From NCBI GenBank assembly GCA_036646055.1, contig JAVXMY010000001.1:310001-374000 (forward strand): a stretch of DNA of 64,000 bases. Reading direction: 5' to 3'. The notes beneath the pieces are model-generated. The model was not told the DNA's origin and made no database searches. It saw only the letters and a program-made list of their open reading frames with translations. The translations under genes were made by a program, and so were the position numbers. Source of the DNA: JAVWMQ01 sp036646055. GTDB taxonomy: Bacteria > Bacillota > Clostridia > Peptostreptococcales > Anaerovoracaceae. This document shows positions 35,086-43,045 of this stretch, piece by piece (position 1 is the first letter of the stretch; each line of letters starts with the position of its first letter).

Positions 35086-37044
35086 CTAGGATACTTGGTT
35101 TCCATCAGCAGCTTCAGTTGAAACAAACTGAAGTGTTTCCTTACCATCAACTTGGTCATCAGCAAATAGAATCATACCTTTAGACTCAAGCCCTCTAAGC
35201 TTACGAGGTGCAAGGTTTGCCACAACAACAACCTTCTTACCAACAGTATCTTCAGGTTTGTAGTGCTCTGCCACACCTGAAATAATCTGACGAGTCTCTG
35301 TACCCATCTTAACCTGGAAAACCAGAAGCTTATCCGCCTTTGGGTGTTTTTCACAAGAAAGAATAGTACCAACTCTTAAATCTAATTTATCAAAATCATC
35401 GTAAACAATTTCATCCTTTAACTCTAGAGGAACATTTTCATCCTCAGGAGTACCATTCATAGCCTCAAGTTCTTGGATTTCCTTCTCAATATCAAGTCTA
35501 GGGAAAATAGCGTCTCCCTTCTTAACCTGCTCACCTTCCATCATATCGAAGGTTTTAGCATCATCCCACTCAGGATCAGCAAACCATAAACCCATCTGCT
35601 TTCTAATCTTGCCAGAAGTAGTATGCATAAATGGATAAATTAAGATAGAAACAATTCTAATAGCCTCAGCTAAATTGTGCATAACTACATCAAGTCTAGC
35701 CTTATTAGCATCATCCTTAGCAAGAATCCAAGGAGTAGTTTCATCAATATATTTATTAGCTCTTCTAACAACAGTCCAAATTTCTTCAAGAGCAATGTGG
35801 AACTTAAAGTTTTCCATTTCAGCTTCAACCTTAGCAATTGCACCAGTTGCAACAGCCTTAAGATCAGCATCAACAGCATCAGCTTCATCTCCAAAGACAC
35901 CAGCAACGCCAGCAGCAGGAACTAAACCACCACAATACTTCTCAATCATAGAAACAGTTCTACTTACTAAGTTACCAAGATCATTAGCTAAATCATAGTT
36001 CATTCTCTTAAGCATAACTTCATTTGTAAACACACCATCCTGACCAAAAGTATATTCTCTAAGTAAGAAATACTTAAGTGCATCAATTCCATATCTATCA
36101 ATTAAAGTAACAGGGTCAACAACATTACCCTTAGACTTACTCATCTTACCACCTGCTAGTAGTAACCATCCATGGCCAAGAACCTGAGTAGGTAGTGGAA
36201 TATCTAGTGACATAAGCATAGCCGGCCAAATAATTGAGTGGAATCTAACGATTTCCTTACCAACTAAATGAACATTTGCAGGCCAATACTTGCTATAGCC
36301 TTCTCCATCCTTGTTGTCTGGGTATCCAATAGCAGTAATGTAGTTAGCAAGAGCATCAAGCCAAACATAAATAACATGCTTCTCATCTATTGGAACCTTA
36401 ATTCCCCAATCAAAAGTTGATCTAGAAATACACAAATCGTCAAGGCCCTGATTAATGAAAGAAATCATTTCGTTTCTTCTTGATTCAGGCTCCAAAAATT
36501 CTGGAGTATTCTTAAATAGGTCAAGAAGTCTATCAGCATACTTACTTAATCTAAAGAAGTAAGCCTCTTCGTTAGCTTCTTCAACAGGTCTACCGCAATC
36601 TGGACACTTGCCGTCAACTAACTGACTCTCTGTCCAAAAAGACTCGCAAGGTGTACAGTATAGCCCCTTGTATTCTCCCTTATATATATCGCCCTTCTCA
36701 TAAAGTTCCATAAAAATTTTCTGAACTCTATCAACGTGTCTAGGCTCTGTAGTTCTAATAAAATCGTCGTAAGAAATCTCCATAGTCTTCCAAAGTTCCT
36801 TGATTCCCGCAACAACCTCATCAACATAAGCCTGTGGTGAAACCCCTTTAGCATCAGCCAAAGTCTGAATTTTCTGTCCGTGTTCATCAGTACCAGTCAT
36901 AAATCTAACATCATACCCCTGCGCTCTCTTAAATCTCGCCATAGCGTCAGCCATAACCGTACAATAAGTGTGACCTATATGAAGGTTTGAACTTGGGTAA
37001 TAAATTGGTGTGGTAATGTAATATGTACCTTTTTTCTCTGTCAT
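35086..37044 (-). CDS. metG: Methionyl-tRNA synthetase
   Basis: 652 residues. HIGH motif as LHIGHTYC near 22-29, a zinc knuckle CTPCESFWTESQLVDGKCPDC near 126, KMSKSKGN near 302, and a C-terminal tRNA-binding (EMAP/Trbp111) domain from about 548 (LDLRVGTILSCEKHPKADKLL). No S-box or T-box leader is evident in the 236 bases upstream. Confidence 0.96.
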   Translation of the reverse strand: MTEKKGTYYITTPIYYPSSNLHIGHTYCTVMADAMARFKRAQGYDVRFMTGTDEHGQKIQTLADAKGVSPQAYVDEVVAGIKELWKTMEISYDDFIRTTEPRHVDRVQKIFMELYEKGDIYKGEYKGLYCTPCESFWTESQLVDGKCPDCGRPVEEANEEAYFFRLSKYADRLLDLFKNTPEFLEPESRRNEMISFINQGLDDLCISRSTFDWGIKVPIDEKHVIYVWLDALANYITAIGYPDNKDGEGYSKYWPANVHLVGKEIVRFHSIIWPAMLMSLDIPLPTQVLGHGWLLLAGGKMSKSKGNVVDPVTLIDRYGIDALKYFLLREYTFGQDGVFTNEVMLKRMNYDLANDLGNLVSRTVSMIEKYCGGLVPAAGVAGVFGDEADAVDADLKAVATGAIAKVEAEMENFKFHIALEEIWTVVRRANKYIDETTPWILAKDDANKARLDVVMHNLAEAIRIVSILIYPFMHTTSGKIRKQMGLWFADPEWDDAKTFDMMEGEQVKKGDAIFPRLDIEKEIQELEAMNGTPEDENVPLELKDEIVYDDFDKLDLRVGTILSCEKHPKADKLLVFQVKMGTETRQIISGVAEHYKPEDTVGKKVVVVANLAPRKLRGLESKGMILFADDQVDGKETLQFVSTEAADGNQVS

Positions 37045-37224
37045 TTTTTAACATCCTTTCTTCTCCGCATCAAATGGGATACGGCAGTTTAACAACCTTT
37101 AGATTATCATAAAACAGTAGATTTAGCAAGGGCTAGCAAGCTGCATCTACAGCAAAACTCTCTCATCCCAGTTTATCTCCAAGTCCTCGCTTTTTTTCAA
37201 GAAGCAAGGAATATTAAAAGAAAA

Positions 37225-37259
37225 TAGAGGTACAAAATCCTAAGGAATTTCCACCTCTA
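37225..37259 (-). terminator. Probable terminator of the TspO gene
   Basis: TAGAGGT/ACCTCTA with a 21-base loop. On the minus strand it is followed by TTTTCTTTT. Moderately strong. Confidence 0.5.
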
Positions 37260-37280
37260 CCTATATAAACAAATGGCAAG

Positions 37281-37763
37281 TTAGTTTATTCTGCAAATCA
37301 TAAAATTTAGGTAACCAGCGAAGAAAACCCAAATCACATAGGGGATTTGAAGTCTAGCAGCTAGTGGACTGGTTTTTCCAAACTCCAAAATCATCATAAT
37401 TATGACAAACCATAGGGCAAGCAAAATGAAAAATGCCGACCTATAATCCTGAGCACCAAAGAATACAAAGGACCACAAAGTGTTAACCACTAACTGTATT
37501 ACATAAATCACTACTGAAGTTCTAACTTCTTTCTCACCAGTGTAATCCCTTATAACCAGGTAACATGAAATCCCCATAAGAAAATAAAGTATAGTCCAAA
37601 CTATAGGAAAAACAAACCCTGGCGGTGTTAGAGGTGGTTTATTCAAATTATTAAATATAAACATAGTTTCGCTTAGTATCAAACCAGTAATTGAACCAAT
37701 AGCCATTGGAATTACAACACAAATTATTAAACCTAGTGCATTGCCATTTTTGGTCTTAAACAT
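37281..37763 (-). CDS. tspO: TspO/MBR family membrane protein
   Basis: 160 residues with five hydrophobic segments. The family pattern is visible: NKPPLTPPGFVFPIVWTILYFLMG near residue 40, a conserved tryptophan-rich VNTLWSFVFFG near 93, and a final segment ending in R-I-N. TspO proteins bind tetrapyrroles. Divergent from ferritin. Confidence 0.92.
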   Translation of the reverse strand: MFKTKNGNALGLIICVVIPMAIGSITGLILSETMFIFNNLNKPPLTPPGFVFPIVWTILYFLMGISCYLVIRDYTGEKEVRTSVVIYVIQLVVNTLWSFVFFGAQDYRSAFFILLALWFVIIMMILEFGKTSPLAARLQIPYVIWVFFAGYLNFMICRIN

Positions 37764-37851
37764 TTCCTCATCCCCTCTCCACTTTTATTACTTCTTGTGG
37801 ACTAATTATATACTTAATTAGGAAGGATTTTAATAGGTAAATAGCTTTATA

Positions 37852-37881
37852 TTTACGCAATTTATTAATGTTTTTACGCAA
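37852..37881. promoter_or_regulatory. Direct repeat TTTACGCAA x2 between tspO and ferritin
   Basis: Two perfect 9-base copies start at 37852 and 37873, 21 bases apart (two helical turns). They lie in the divergent promoter region and could be binding sites for a dimeric regulator. No family is assigned. Confidence 0.35.
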
Positions 37882-37998
37882 GAAAATAAACAGGAATATT
37901 TTCACAAAATGTGTTTTAATATTTGCTTATATGGTATAAACTATACATGAGCAATACAATATTTTATTTAAGGCAATAACATTTAGGAGGAAATTAAA

Positions 37999-38514
37999 AT
38001 GATTAACGAAAAAGTAGCAAAATTATTAAATGATCAGGTAAACAAAGAATTTTATTCAGCTTACCTATACCTAGACTTCGCAAACTTTTACGCAGATAAA
38101 GGATTAGAAGGATACCAAAACTGGTACAACATTCAGGCTTCAGAAGAAAGAGACCATGCTTTACTATTTATTCAGTACATGCAGAACAACGGTCTTAGTG
38201 TAGAACTTGAAGCAATTGCTAAACCAGATGTTAAAATCCAAGGTTTAATCGATCCACTTAAGGAAGCATATGCTCACGAGCAGTTTGTAACAGCTTCAAT
38301 TAACGACATCTACTCAGCAGCAGCTGAAGTAAAAGACTACAGAACAATGCAGTTCTTAGACTGGTTCATTATGGAACAGGGTGAAGAAGAAACAAACGCA
38401 AACGATATGGTTCAAAAATTCGAATTATTCGGATCAGATCCAAGAAGTCTATACTCACTAAACAGTGAAATGGCTGGCAGAGTTTATTCAGCTCCATCAC
38501 TAGTTTTAGACTAA
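37999..38514 (+). CDS. ftn: Non-haem ferritin
   Basis: 171 residues. Iron storage cage subunit. Ferroxidase pattern is visible: E in NKEFYSAYLYL near residue 16, EERDH near 48-52 and a later QGEEE near 125-130. AGGAGG precedes the ATG. Its downstream terminator appears to have been split by the mobile island: the first half (22 bases, ending at 38550) is intact, the second half lies at 51600. Confidence 0.94.
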   Translation: MINEKVAKLLNDQVNKEFYSAYLYLDFANFYADKGLEGYQNWYNIQASEERDHALLFIQYMQNNGLSVELEAIAKPDVKIQGLIDPLKEAYAHEQFVTASINDIYSAAAEVKDYRTMQFLDWFIMEQGEEETNANDMVQKFELFGSDPRSLYSLNSEMAGRVYSAPSLVLD

Positions 38515-38618
38515 ACATATTGATAATAGGTAAACAAAAAGGAACCCACATTTGGGGAGTTCACTTAGGGATTTATGAAAAGAAGTAAATTTTTGAGTGA
38601 CACCTTCAAAACGGAAAC

Positions 38619-38671
38619 AAAGAAAAACGGTTATGTAAGAGCAGTTACGCTCCTGCATGACCGTTTTCTTT
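38619..38671. terminator. Hairpin near the left end of the island
   Basis: AAAGAAAA with TTTTCTTT and an inner ACGGT/ACCGT and GAGC/GCTC pairing form a long imperfect stem. It could end the minus-strand operon read from 40675. Confidence 0.5.
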
Positions 38672-38701
38672 ATACTAAATATTAGGCTCAAAATACCAAA
38701 T

Positions 38702-39052
38702 TCAGTCTTTGCCAGTCATTTGAGTATTATCGTCCATTATTATGTCTCTAAATTTTCTACCATCAATAATACAATTATCAAGCAGACTTTCCATATCTGA
38801 ATACTCACCAATCAATGAATATTCATGTCCTTTTAAATCTTTAATTGCATTAAACTTATAAATACCAAAGAGAGCTTCTTTGCCATCAGGAAGAATAGTG
38901 CATTCCGAATTATACATTGCACCAGTATGCAATCTGTACCTTTTTCCGTTGTGTATAAAATCAAGCCCGAGCCAATGTCCGTCCGATGGATTCCATTCAC
39001 CTGTATATTCATTTATAAATTCATCAAGTGAACTGTACTCATTTAATCTCAT
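38702..39052 (-). CDS. Hypothetical protein, immunity-like
   Basis: 116 residues, acidic, no membrane segment or known motif. The N-terminus MRLNEYSSLDEFINEYTGEW is followed by a region of short strands with aromatic residues. It is the last gene in a minus-strand row beginning at 40675 and follows two related small genes. That position, at the end behind a small phage-type protein, is like an immunity gene, but this is an inference only. Confidence 0.5.
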   Translation of the reverse strand: MRLNEYSSLDEFINEYTGEWNPSDGHWLGLDFIHNGKRYRLHTGAMYNSECTILPDGKEALFGIYKFNAIKDLKGHEYSLIGEYSDMESLLDNCIIDGRKFRDIIMDDNTQMTGKD

Positions 39053-39084
39053 AATAAGTGATACTCCTTAAATCTCTTAACGTG

Positions 39085-39366
39085 CTATGCATCCACCCAC
39101 TCAATCTCCTGTTCTACTTCCAAAAAAGTCCTTCCATCCCATAATTTTTCGTTCAAGAAGTCATCTACTGGAAATTTTTTAGAGTCACCTTTGCCAATCT
39201 AAATGTAGTCATTTGCAGGTGGTTTCCAACGATCAAGATAAGTCGTACATTTACCATCATCCTCAAGAAAACCTTGCAAGAAGAATTTTTGATTTTTATA
39301 AAGAAAAATCAATTCATCTCCATAGTATAGTTTGTCAACAAATTCTTTTACATCACCGTTTATCAT
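39085..39366 (-). pseudogene. Broken paralogue of the gene at 39370, in-frame stop
   Basis: The frame from the ATG at 39366 reads MINGDVKEFVDKLYYGDEL and resembles the neighbour (SINEFLDKIYYGDEIEF) throughout. It is interrupted by TAG at 39199-39201 after about 55 residues, then continues to a second TAG at 39085, and would be 93 residues if read through. Tandem duplicate of the next gene, now probably inactive, or a sequencing error. Confidence 0.65.
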
Positions 39367-39369
39367 ATT

Positions 39370-39663
39370 TTACCCCCAAATTACCTTCACATCGCTCTCA
39401 ATATCATAAATTGTTTTGCCATCAAATATTTTTGCTTGTTCAAATGCGTCCATACGTTCTTGGGGTGTTTTATAAGAGGCATTCAATAAATAATCATGTG
39501 GTGGTTCAGTTCCATCGTTCTTTTCCCAATAATCAACTGTTATGGTATAAACATTGTTGATAAAATTCCCTTGGATAAAATATGTTTTATTCGACAATGT
39601 AAATTCAATTTCATCTCCATAATAGATTTTATCCAAGAACTCATTAATCGACATACCTGTCAT
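39370..39663 (-). CDS. Small hypothetical protein, tandem paralogue
   Basis: 97 residues from 39663. A shorter start at the second methionine (MSINEFLDKI) is equally possible. Motifs shared with the broken copy at 39085 are YYGDE near residue 16, FIQG/FLQG near 32, and DGKTIYDIE/DGRTFLEVE near the end. Small, acidic and soluble, and placed directly behind the MGGRGTF gene. No function recognised; an immunity or antitoxin role is a guess from context. Confidence 0.65.
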   Translation of the reverse strand: MTGMSINEFLDKIYYGDEIEFTLSNKTYFIQGNFINNVYTITVDYWEKNDGTEPPHDYLLNASYKTPQERMDAFEQAKIFDGKTIYDIESDVKVIWG

Positions 39664-40041
39664 TTAAATAACCCCCTTAAAAAATTTTTTGTATTTTTTA
39701 TATTCCTCTTTTGTCAACGGTCGAGCTTGACGATTAGAGAAATCATCAGGTTTGTACTCGTGAACGTGAAGCACTGGCTTTCTTGAAGAATCAATACTTT
39801 TTTCAGGATGATAAGCTATTTCAAATTTCAAATAATGATTGCTATCGTATTCACGATACATTCTAAAATCCCCATTTTTATTCAACATAATATATGCTGA
39901 ACTTGAATGTGCTTCTTCAGGCAGTCCGCCACTTGCTTTAGGGTTTAATTTCTGTAATACTTTAACGCCATCTATTTTATCGACCGTTTCATATGAATAT
40001 GCCACAGAATTGCCTGTGGCAAAGGTTCCTCTACCACCCAT
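39664..40041 (-). CDS. Phage/ICE-type conserved protein (MGGRGTF family)
   Basis: 125 residues starting MGGRGTFATGN. The ATG at 40041 is preferred because AAGGTGG lies about 9 bases upstream. An earlier start would overlap the previous gene by 65 bases. Conserved-looking blocks are PEEAHSSSAYI, YREYDSNHYLKFEIAYHPE and LTKEEYKKYKKFFKG. Similar proteins are common in Firmicute phages and integrative elements. Histidine-rich segments (LHVHEY) may hint at an enzymatic site, but no activity is known to me. Confidence 0.6.
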   Translation of the reverse strand: MGGRGTFATGNSVAYSYETVDKIDGVKVLQKLNPKASGGLPEEAHSSSAYIMLNKNGDFRMYREYDSNHYLKFEIAYHPEKSIDSSRKPVLHVHEYKPDDFSNRQARPLTKEEYKKYKKFFKGVI

Positions 40042-40042
40042 A

Positions 40043-40675
40043 TTATCGTACCACCTTTCTAGAAGAACGATAGTCAACTGGGATGATATTTCCTGACATT
40101 TCCTCAAACGGTGTGCCGAAGCATATAATGGCTGTAGGCTCTAATTTCTCCAGCATCGCATAATACCCACGCATAAATCCTGTTTTGTTTCCCTTGCACC
40201 CTATCATACCAATGGCAATAATAGAGTTCTTTTCTACACCATCAAAGCAAAAGTCATAACTTCTTGGTGTGCTCCAGCTAATTGTGGGAATTACCGTCAA
40301 TCCTTTACTTTGCCAATATGCACCACACCATCGATTCTTTGCTACGCTTTCTAACTGACGCCACATATCCATATCTGCATATGTAGAAAAATCAGGCGTT
40401 AGCAAAAATGCATATTGTGCATATCTGTGAAAAGAGCGTTCAGGGTTATTGTAGATTCCATTGAAACGATAATCATCTACAAAGAAATGAACTCCACTTT
40501 TTTTGTTTTCTTGCTTGTCACTTGCTTTTGTGTCAGAACAGGCAATAAGCGAAACATCAGTCGTGTCAATTTCTTGCTTTTTAATTAAAGGAATGTTCCA
40601 TTTTCCGTGCTTTTTGTAAATATTACGCATGAATAATGCATTATCCCTCATGTTTTTACTTGTATTTACTTGCAT
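40043..40675 (-). CDS. DUF4417 domain protein
   Basis: 210 residues. The C-terminal two thirds shows the DUF4417 pattern (SWSTPRSYDFCFDGVEKNSIIAIGMIG near 130-155, then GYYAMLEKLEPTAIICFG). This family occurs in phages and mobile elements of Firmicutes, with unknown function. Head of a minus-strand row with the genes at 39664, 39370 and 38702. It stops 1 base before the start of the MGGRGTF gene, so the two are probably translationally coupled. Confidence 0.75.
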   Translation of the reverse strand: MQVNTSKNMRDNALFMRNIYKKHGKWNIPLIKKQEIDTTDVSLIACSDTKASDKQENKKSGVHFFVDDYRFNGIYNNPERSFHRYAQYAFLLTPDFSTYADMDMWRQLESVAKNRWCGAYWQSKGLTVIPTISWSTPRSYDFCFDGVEKNSIIAIGMIGCKGNKTGFMRGYYAMLEKLEPTAIICFGTPFEEMSGNIIPVDYRSSRKVVR

Positions 40676-40735
40676 AAATATTCCTTTCTGCTGTTCAACA
40701 GCACTTTGTTTAATTTGTCAATAGACATTTTGAAA

Positions 40736-40786
40736 GGAATATGCTAAAATAATCAAAGAGATTTGAGTATGCTTTTAGCATATTCC
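40736..40786. promoter_or_regulatory. 14 bp perfect inverted repeat
   Basis: GGAATATGCTAAAA (40736-40749) and TTTTAGCATATTCC (40773-40786) are perfect inverted copies with 23 bases between. It lies upstream of the DUF4417 gene and overlaps a possible plus-strand -10 (TATGCT). Either an operator or the arms of an RNA. Confidence 0.5.
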
Positions 40787-40842
40787 ACAGGAAACACATT
40801 TGTCTGCTGCGTCAACAGCTTATGAATGTGTTTTTTTATTTT
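40752..40842 (+). ncRNA. Candidate small RNA in the island
   Basis: TTGTCA (40715-40720) and TATGCT (40740-40745), spacing 19, could start a transcript that ends at a strong terminator: AAACACATT/AATGTGTTT (40792-40833), inner GCTG/CAGC, then a T tract. No coding frame is visible and no plus-strand gene is near, so the terminator otherwise has no client. Hypothesis only. Confidence 0.3.
40792..40842 (+). terminator. Orphan plus-strand terminator
   Basis: 9 bp outer stem AAACACATT/AATGTGTTT with an inner GCTG/CAGC hairpin, followed by TTTTTTTATTTT. All nearby genes are on the other strand. Confidence 0.75.
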
Positions 40843-40863
40843 ACCCTCAATGTAACCACCACC

Positions 40864-41415
40864 TTAACTTGCATTTGCAAACAACCTAAGAATCACTTCT
40901 TCGTAATCTGTATATTTGGAACTACCATAACGCAGCCATTTCTTGTAATAAGAATAAGCATAACAGGCAGCCTCAAAGCTGACTTCAAATATATCTGCGA
41001 TTTCTTCGGCACAAGTTAACTGAAATTTGTGAATCAGCACTGGTGGTGCAAGAGCAAATTTTGCAAAAAATTTTACTTCTTTTTCTGCTAATTCACTATC
41101 TTCACTATGGTCTAACACAATGTGACCAATTTCGTGCATAATAGTATTATTGACTCTGCCATAATCTTTTGCATCATTATAATAGATGTACCACTCGCCA
41201 ATCGTCTTTTCTACGCAAAATCCATCTTCGCTCTTTTTTAGCAGCAGTGGGCGTTTGTTTTCCAGGATTGCTGAATATGGGATTACCTTTATCCCCATCT
41301 TAGTTGCCAATTCAAATCCACTGACAGGAACGCAGGATACATTATACTTAATAAACATATTAACAACAATTCTTTTGATTTCTTCGTATCGATCGTTTGA
41401 TAATCTTATTCCCAA
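40864..41415 (-). CDS. immA: ImmA/IrrE-family metallopeptidase
   Basis: 183 residues. The zinc protease motif MHEIGHIVLDH near residue 90 is clear. Such proteases cleave the paired ImmR-type repressor, releasing excision genes of integrative elements. It starts 3 bases after the repressor gene, the standard pairing. Family assignment is firm; the regulatory target is inferred. Confidence 0.85.
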   Translation of the reverse strand: MGIRLSNDRYEEIKRIVVNMFIKYNVSCVPVSGFELATKMGIKVIPYSAILENKRPLLLKKSEDGFCVEKTIGEWYIYYNDAKDYGRVNNTIMHEIGHIVLDHSEDSELAEKEVKFFAKFALAPPVLIHKFQLTCAEEIADIFEVSFEAACYAYSYYKKWLRYGSSKYTDYEEVILRLFANAS

Positions 41416-41418
41416 ACT

Positions 41419-41730
41419 TTACTCCTCCCCAAACAATGCGTTTATTAATGCTTTTTTTTCTTCATCTGTCATTGACGATGCATTGCGTGCAATCATTCTG
41501 CGAACACGAGGATAATCAAATTCATCGTGTTCAATTCCAAGCAGATAGTCTGATGTCGTGTTTAGGGCGGTAGCGATGTTAGCCAGCATATCCGGCTTGG
41601 GTTCCCGGTCTCCTGAAATATAGCGTGACATAACCCCCTCCGTAATTCCAATACGTTCAGCTAATTCTTTTTGTTGTGTATTGCTTCTTTTCAACGCTTC
41701 GGATATTCGTTTACCTAACTCCTTACTCAT
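41419..41730 (-). CDS. immR: XRE-family repressor, ImmR-like
   Basis: 103 residues starting MSKELGKRISEALKRS, with AGGAGG 7 bases upstream. A longer frame to 41757 lacks a ribosome site. N-terminal helix-turn-helix (TQQKELAERIGITEGVMSRYISG) and a short C-terminal part. Paired with the ImmA-like protease. Probable keeper of the island's quiescent state. Confidence 0.85.
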   Translation of the reverse strand: MSKELGKRISEALKRSNTQQKELAERIGITEGVMSRYISGDREPKPDMLANIATALNTTSDYLLGIEHDEFDYPRVRRMIARNASSMTDEEKKALINALFGEE

Positions 41731-41866
41731 GTGGTTTCCTCCTTTAATAGACTGCAATTATTGAGTCTGAATATATTTTATCACAAACTTGCCGTTTTGT
41801 CAAGAACTGTTGCCAAATAAAGCAGGTGCATCAATCCTAAGTTTGATGCACCTGTTAATTATTGTA

Positions 41867-43045
41867 TTATTGATTTATAATAGCTTTTGTTGCACTGATT
41901 TTACTGTCAGCATACGAAACCACATCTTTGATAACGAGCTTTTGAATGGCAGAGATGAGAGTTTCCATCGTCTGAAAATCAACATAACCGTTTATTACTG
42001 GTAGCTTCATCTTAAAATCAAGGCTTTGTGAACTTCTTAATTTTTTACCATATGAATATTTCCCTGCTATTGATTTTTCCATTGCACTTGTCATAAATAA
42101 CATTGCTTCTTTTGAATAACTTGTTTTTGTGTTCCAATATACGCCAGTATCATCGCCAGCACCAAAATCATAATTTCTATAAAAAGAATTTCCAAAAATA
42201 TCAATAGTAATAGAATTCTTAGGAAAAGTTGCAACGGGATTTGCAATATATCCAACCACACCAGTATTTGTGGTTCCAGACATTACAAATGGAGTATTTC
42301 CTGTAATGTGGTCGTCCTTTTTAAGACGTCTGCCTTGTTTGATATGAGTAAAGATTTCCTTATAAGCAAATTCACCCCATTCAATGTTTTTGAACTCCTG
42401 TAATGCCTGTTCTTCTTCGAAGGACAGGTGCGTATCTTTCAGTCCTGTGACTGAAAGATACGCCTCCAGCTCAGCGATACGCTGAGCCTCCAGCTCAGCG
42501 ATACGCTGAGCCTCCAGCTCAGCGATAAATTTTTCCATAAAGGAAAAATTTATCTTGCCGTTAAGGCAAGGAAGTTGTATTTGTTTTTCTTTTATTTTTT
42601 CCCAAGAACACATATTTTCATAACCAAAATTATATTTTAAGAAAAACAATGCATTGGAAATAAACAAGCCTTGTCTATCCGTAATTTTAAGTTTAGGTTT
42701 TAGTGAAAAAACTCTTGCGTGAGTTACCATTTTATATTTAAATTGACGATAAAAAGCATTTCCAAACATGTCCACAGTTATTGTACCATCATCAAATATT
42801 TTTGCTTTCACATCAGACTTACCTAAGATTCCATTATTAGTAAGCCCCGATGTAATGACATATTCACCGCAATTATTGATATGTTCTTTTTGTATATCGA
42901 AATTTCCAGTGAAACTATCAAATAAATCTCCAAGTTTGTATTTGCCCCACTCAACACTACTGAGTTCTTTATTGAGTGAGGCTTCTATTTTCCCAGACGG
43001 TCGTCCTCCGTATTCTGCTGTTTCAGCAGTGTTGATACTTCCCAA
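41867..43045 (-). CDS. Specificity subunit of a BcgI-like restriction system
   Basis: The open frame reaches from 43045 (only a TTG, no ribosome site) and overlaps the methylase gene by 61 bases. Two target-recognition domains start with near-equal phrases (SVEWGKYKLGDLF and NIEWGEFAYKEIF), separated by a helical stretch of AQRIAELE repeats and YLSVTGLKDTHL. It binds DNA and sets the recognition sequence. Without a good start it is probably made as a -1 frameshift fusion to the methylase: the fusion would join at 42988 and add 373 residues. Type I HsdS is the alternative reading. Confidence 0.8.
   Translation of the reverse strand: MGSINTAETAEYGGRPSGKIEASLNKELSSVEWGKYKLGDLFDSFTGNFDIQKEHINNCGEYVITSGLTNNGILGKSDVKAKIFDDGTITVDMFGNAFYRQFKYKMVTHARVFSLKPKLKITDRQGLFISNALFFLKYNFGYENMCSWEKIKEKQIQLPCLNGKINFSFMEKFIAELEAQRIAELEAQRIAELEAYLSVTGLKDTHLSFEEEQALQEFKNIEWGEFAYKEIFTHIKQGRRLKKDDHITGNTPFVMSGTTNTGVVGYIANPVATFPKNSITIDIFGNSFYRNYDFGAGDDTGVYWNTKTSYSKEAMLFMTSAMEKSIAGKYSYGKKLRSSQSLDFKMKLPVINGYVDFQTMETLISAIQKLVIKDVVSYADSKISATKAIINQ
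42431..42570. repeat. 24-base tandem repeats flanked by perfect hairpins in the specificity gene
   Basis: CCTCCAGCTCAGCGATA starts at 42463, 42487 and 42511 (period 24, encoding AQRIAELE). Upstream is a 12 bp perfect hairpin (42431-42462) and downstream a 13 bp perfect hairpin (42524-42554) and a 6 bp one (42554-42570). The array sits between the two recognition domains, where copy-number changes would alter their spacing. Confidence 0.85.
42945..43009 (-). promoter_or_regulatory. Predicted -1 ribosomal frameshift signal
   Basis: Minus strand order: GGAGG (43005-43009), 10 bases, slippery G-GGA-AAA in the methylase frame (42988-42994), stop TAG immediately after, 6 bases from heptamer to a 10 bp stem (42972-42981 with 42945-42954, one T-G pair, 17-base loop). 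The specificity frame is exactly -1 and is open through the site. The geometry matches the known dnaX signal. Confidence 0.6.

Noticed and set aside
37045..37280. T-box or S-box leader for metG
   Set aside because: No GGGTGGNACCGCG or S-box core was found in this stretch; only a weak promoter and hairpins.
39199..39201. Pyrrolysine or read-through at the TAG in the small island gene
   Set aside because: No supporting context is visible; a nonsense mutation in a duplicated gene is simpler.
43045..43045. Independent start of the specificity gene at TTG
   Set aside because: There is no ribosome site ahead of it and it lies deep in the methylase gene; frameshift or coupling is more likely.
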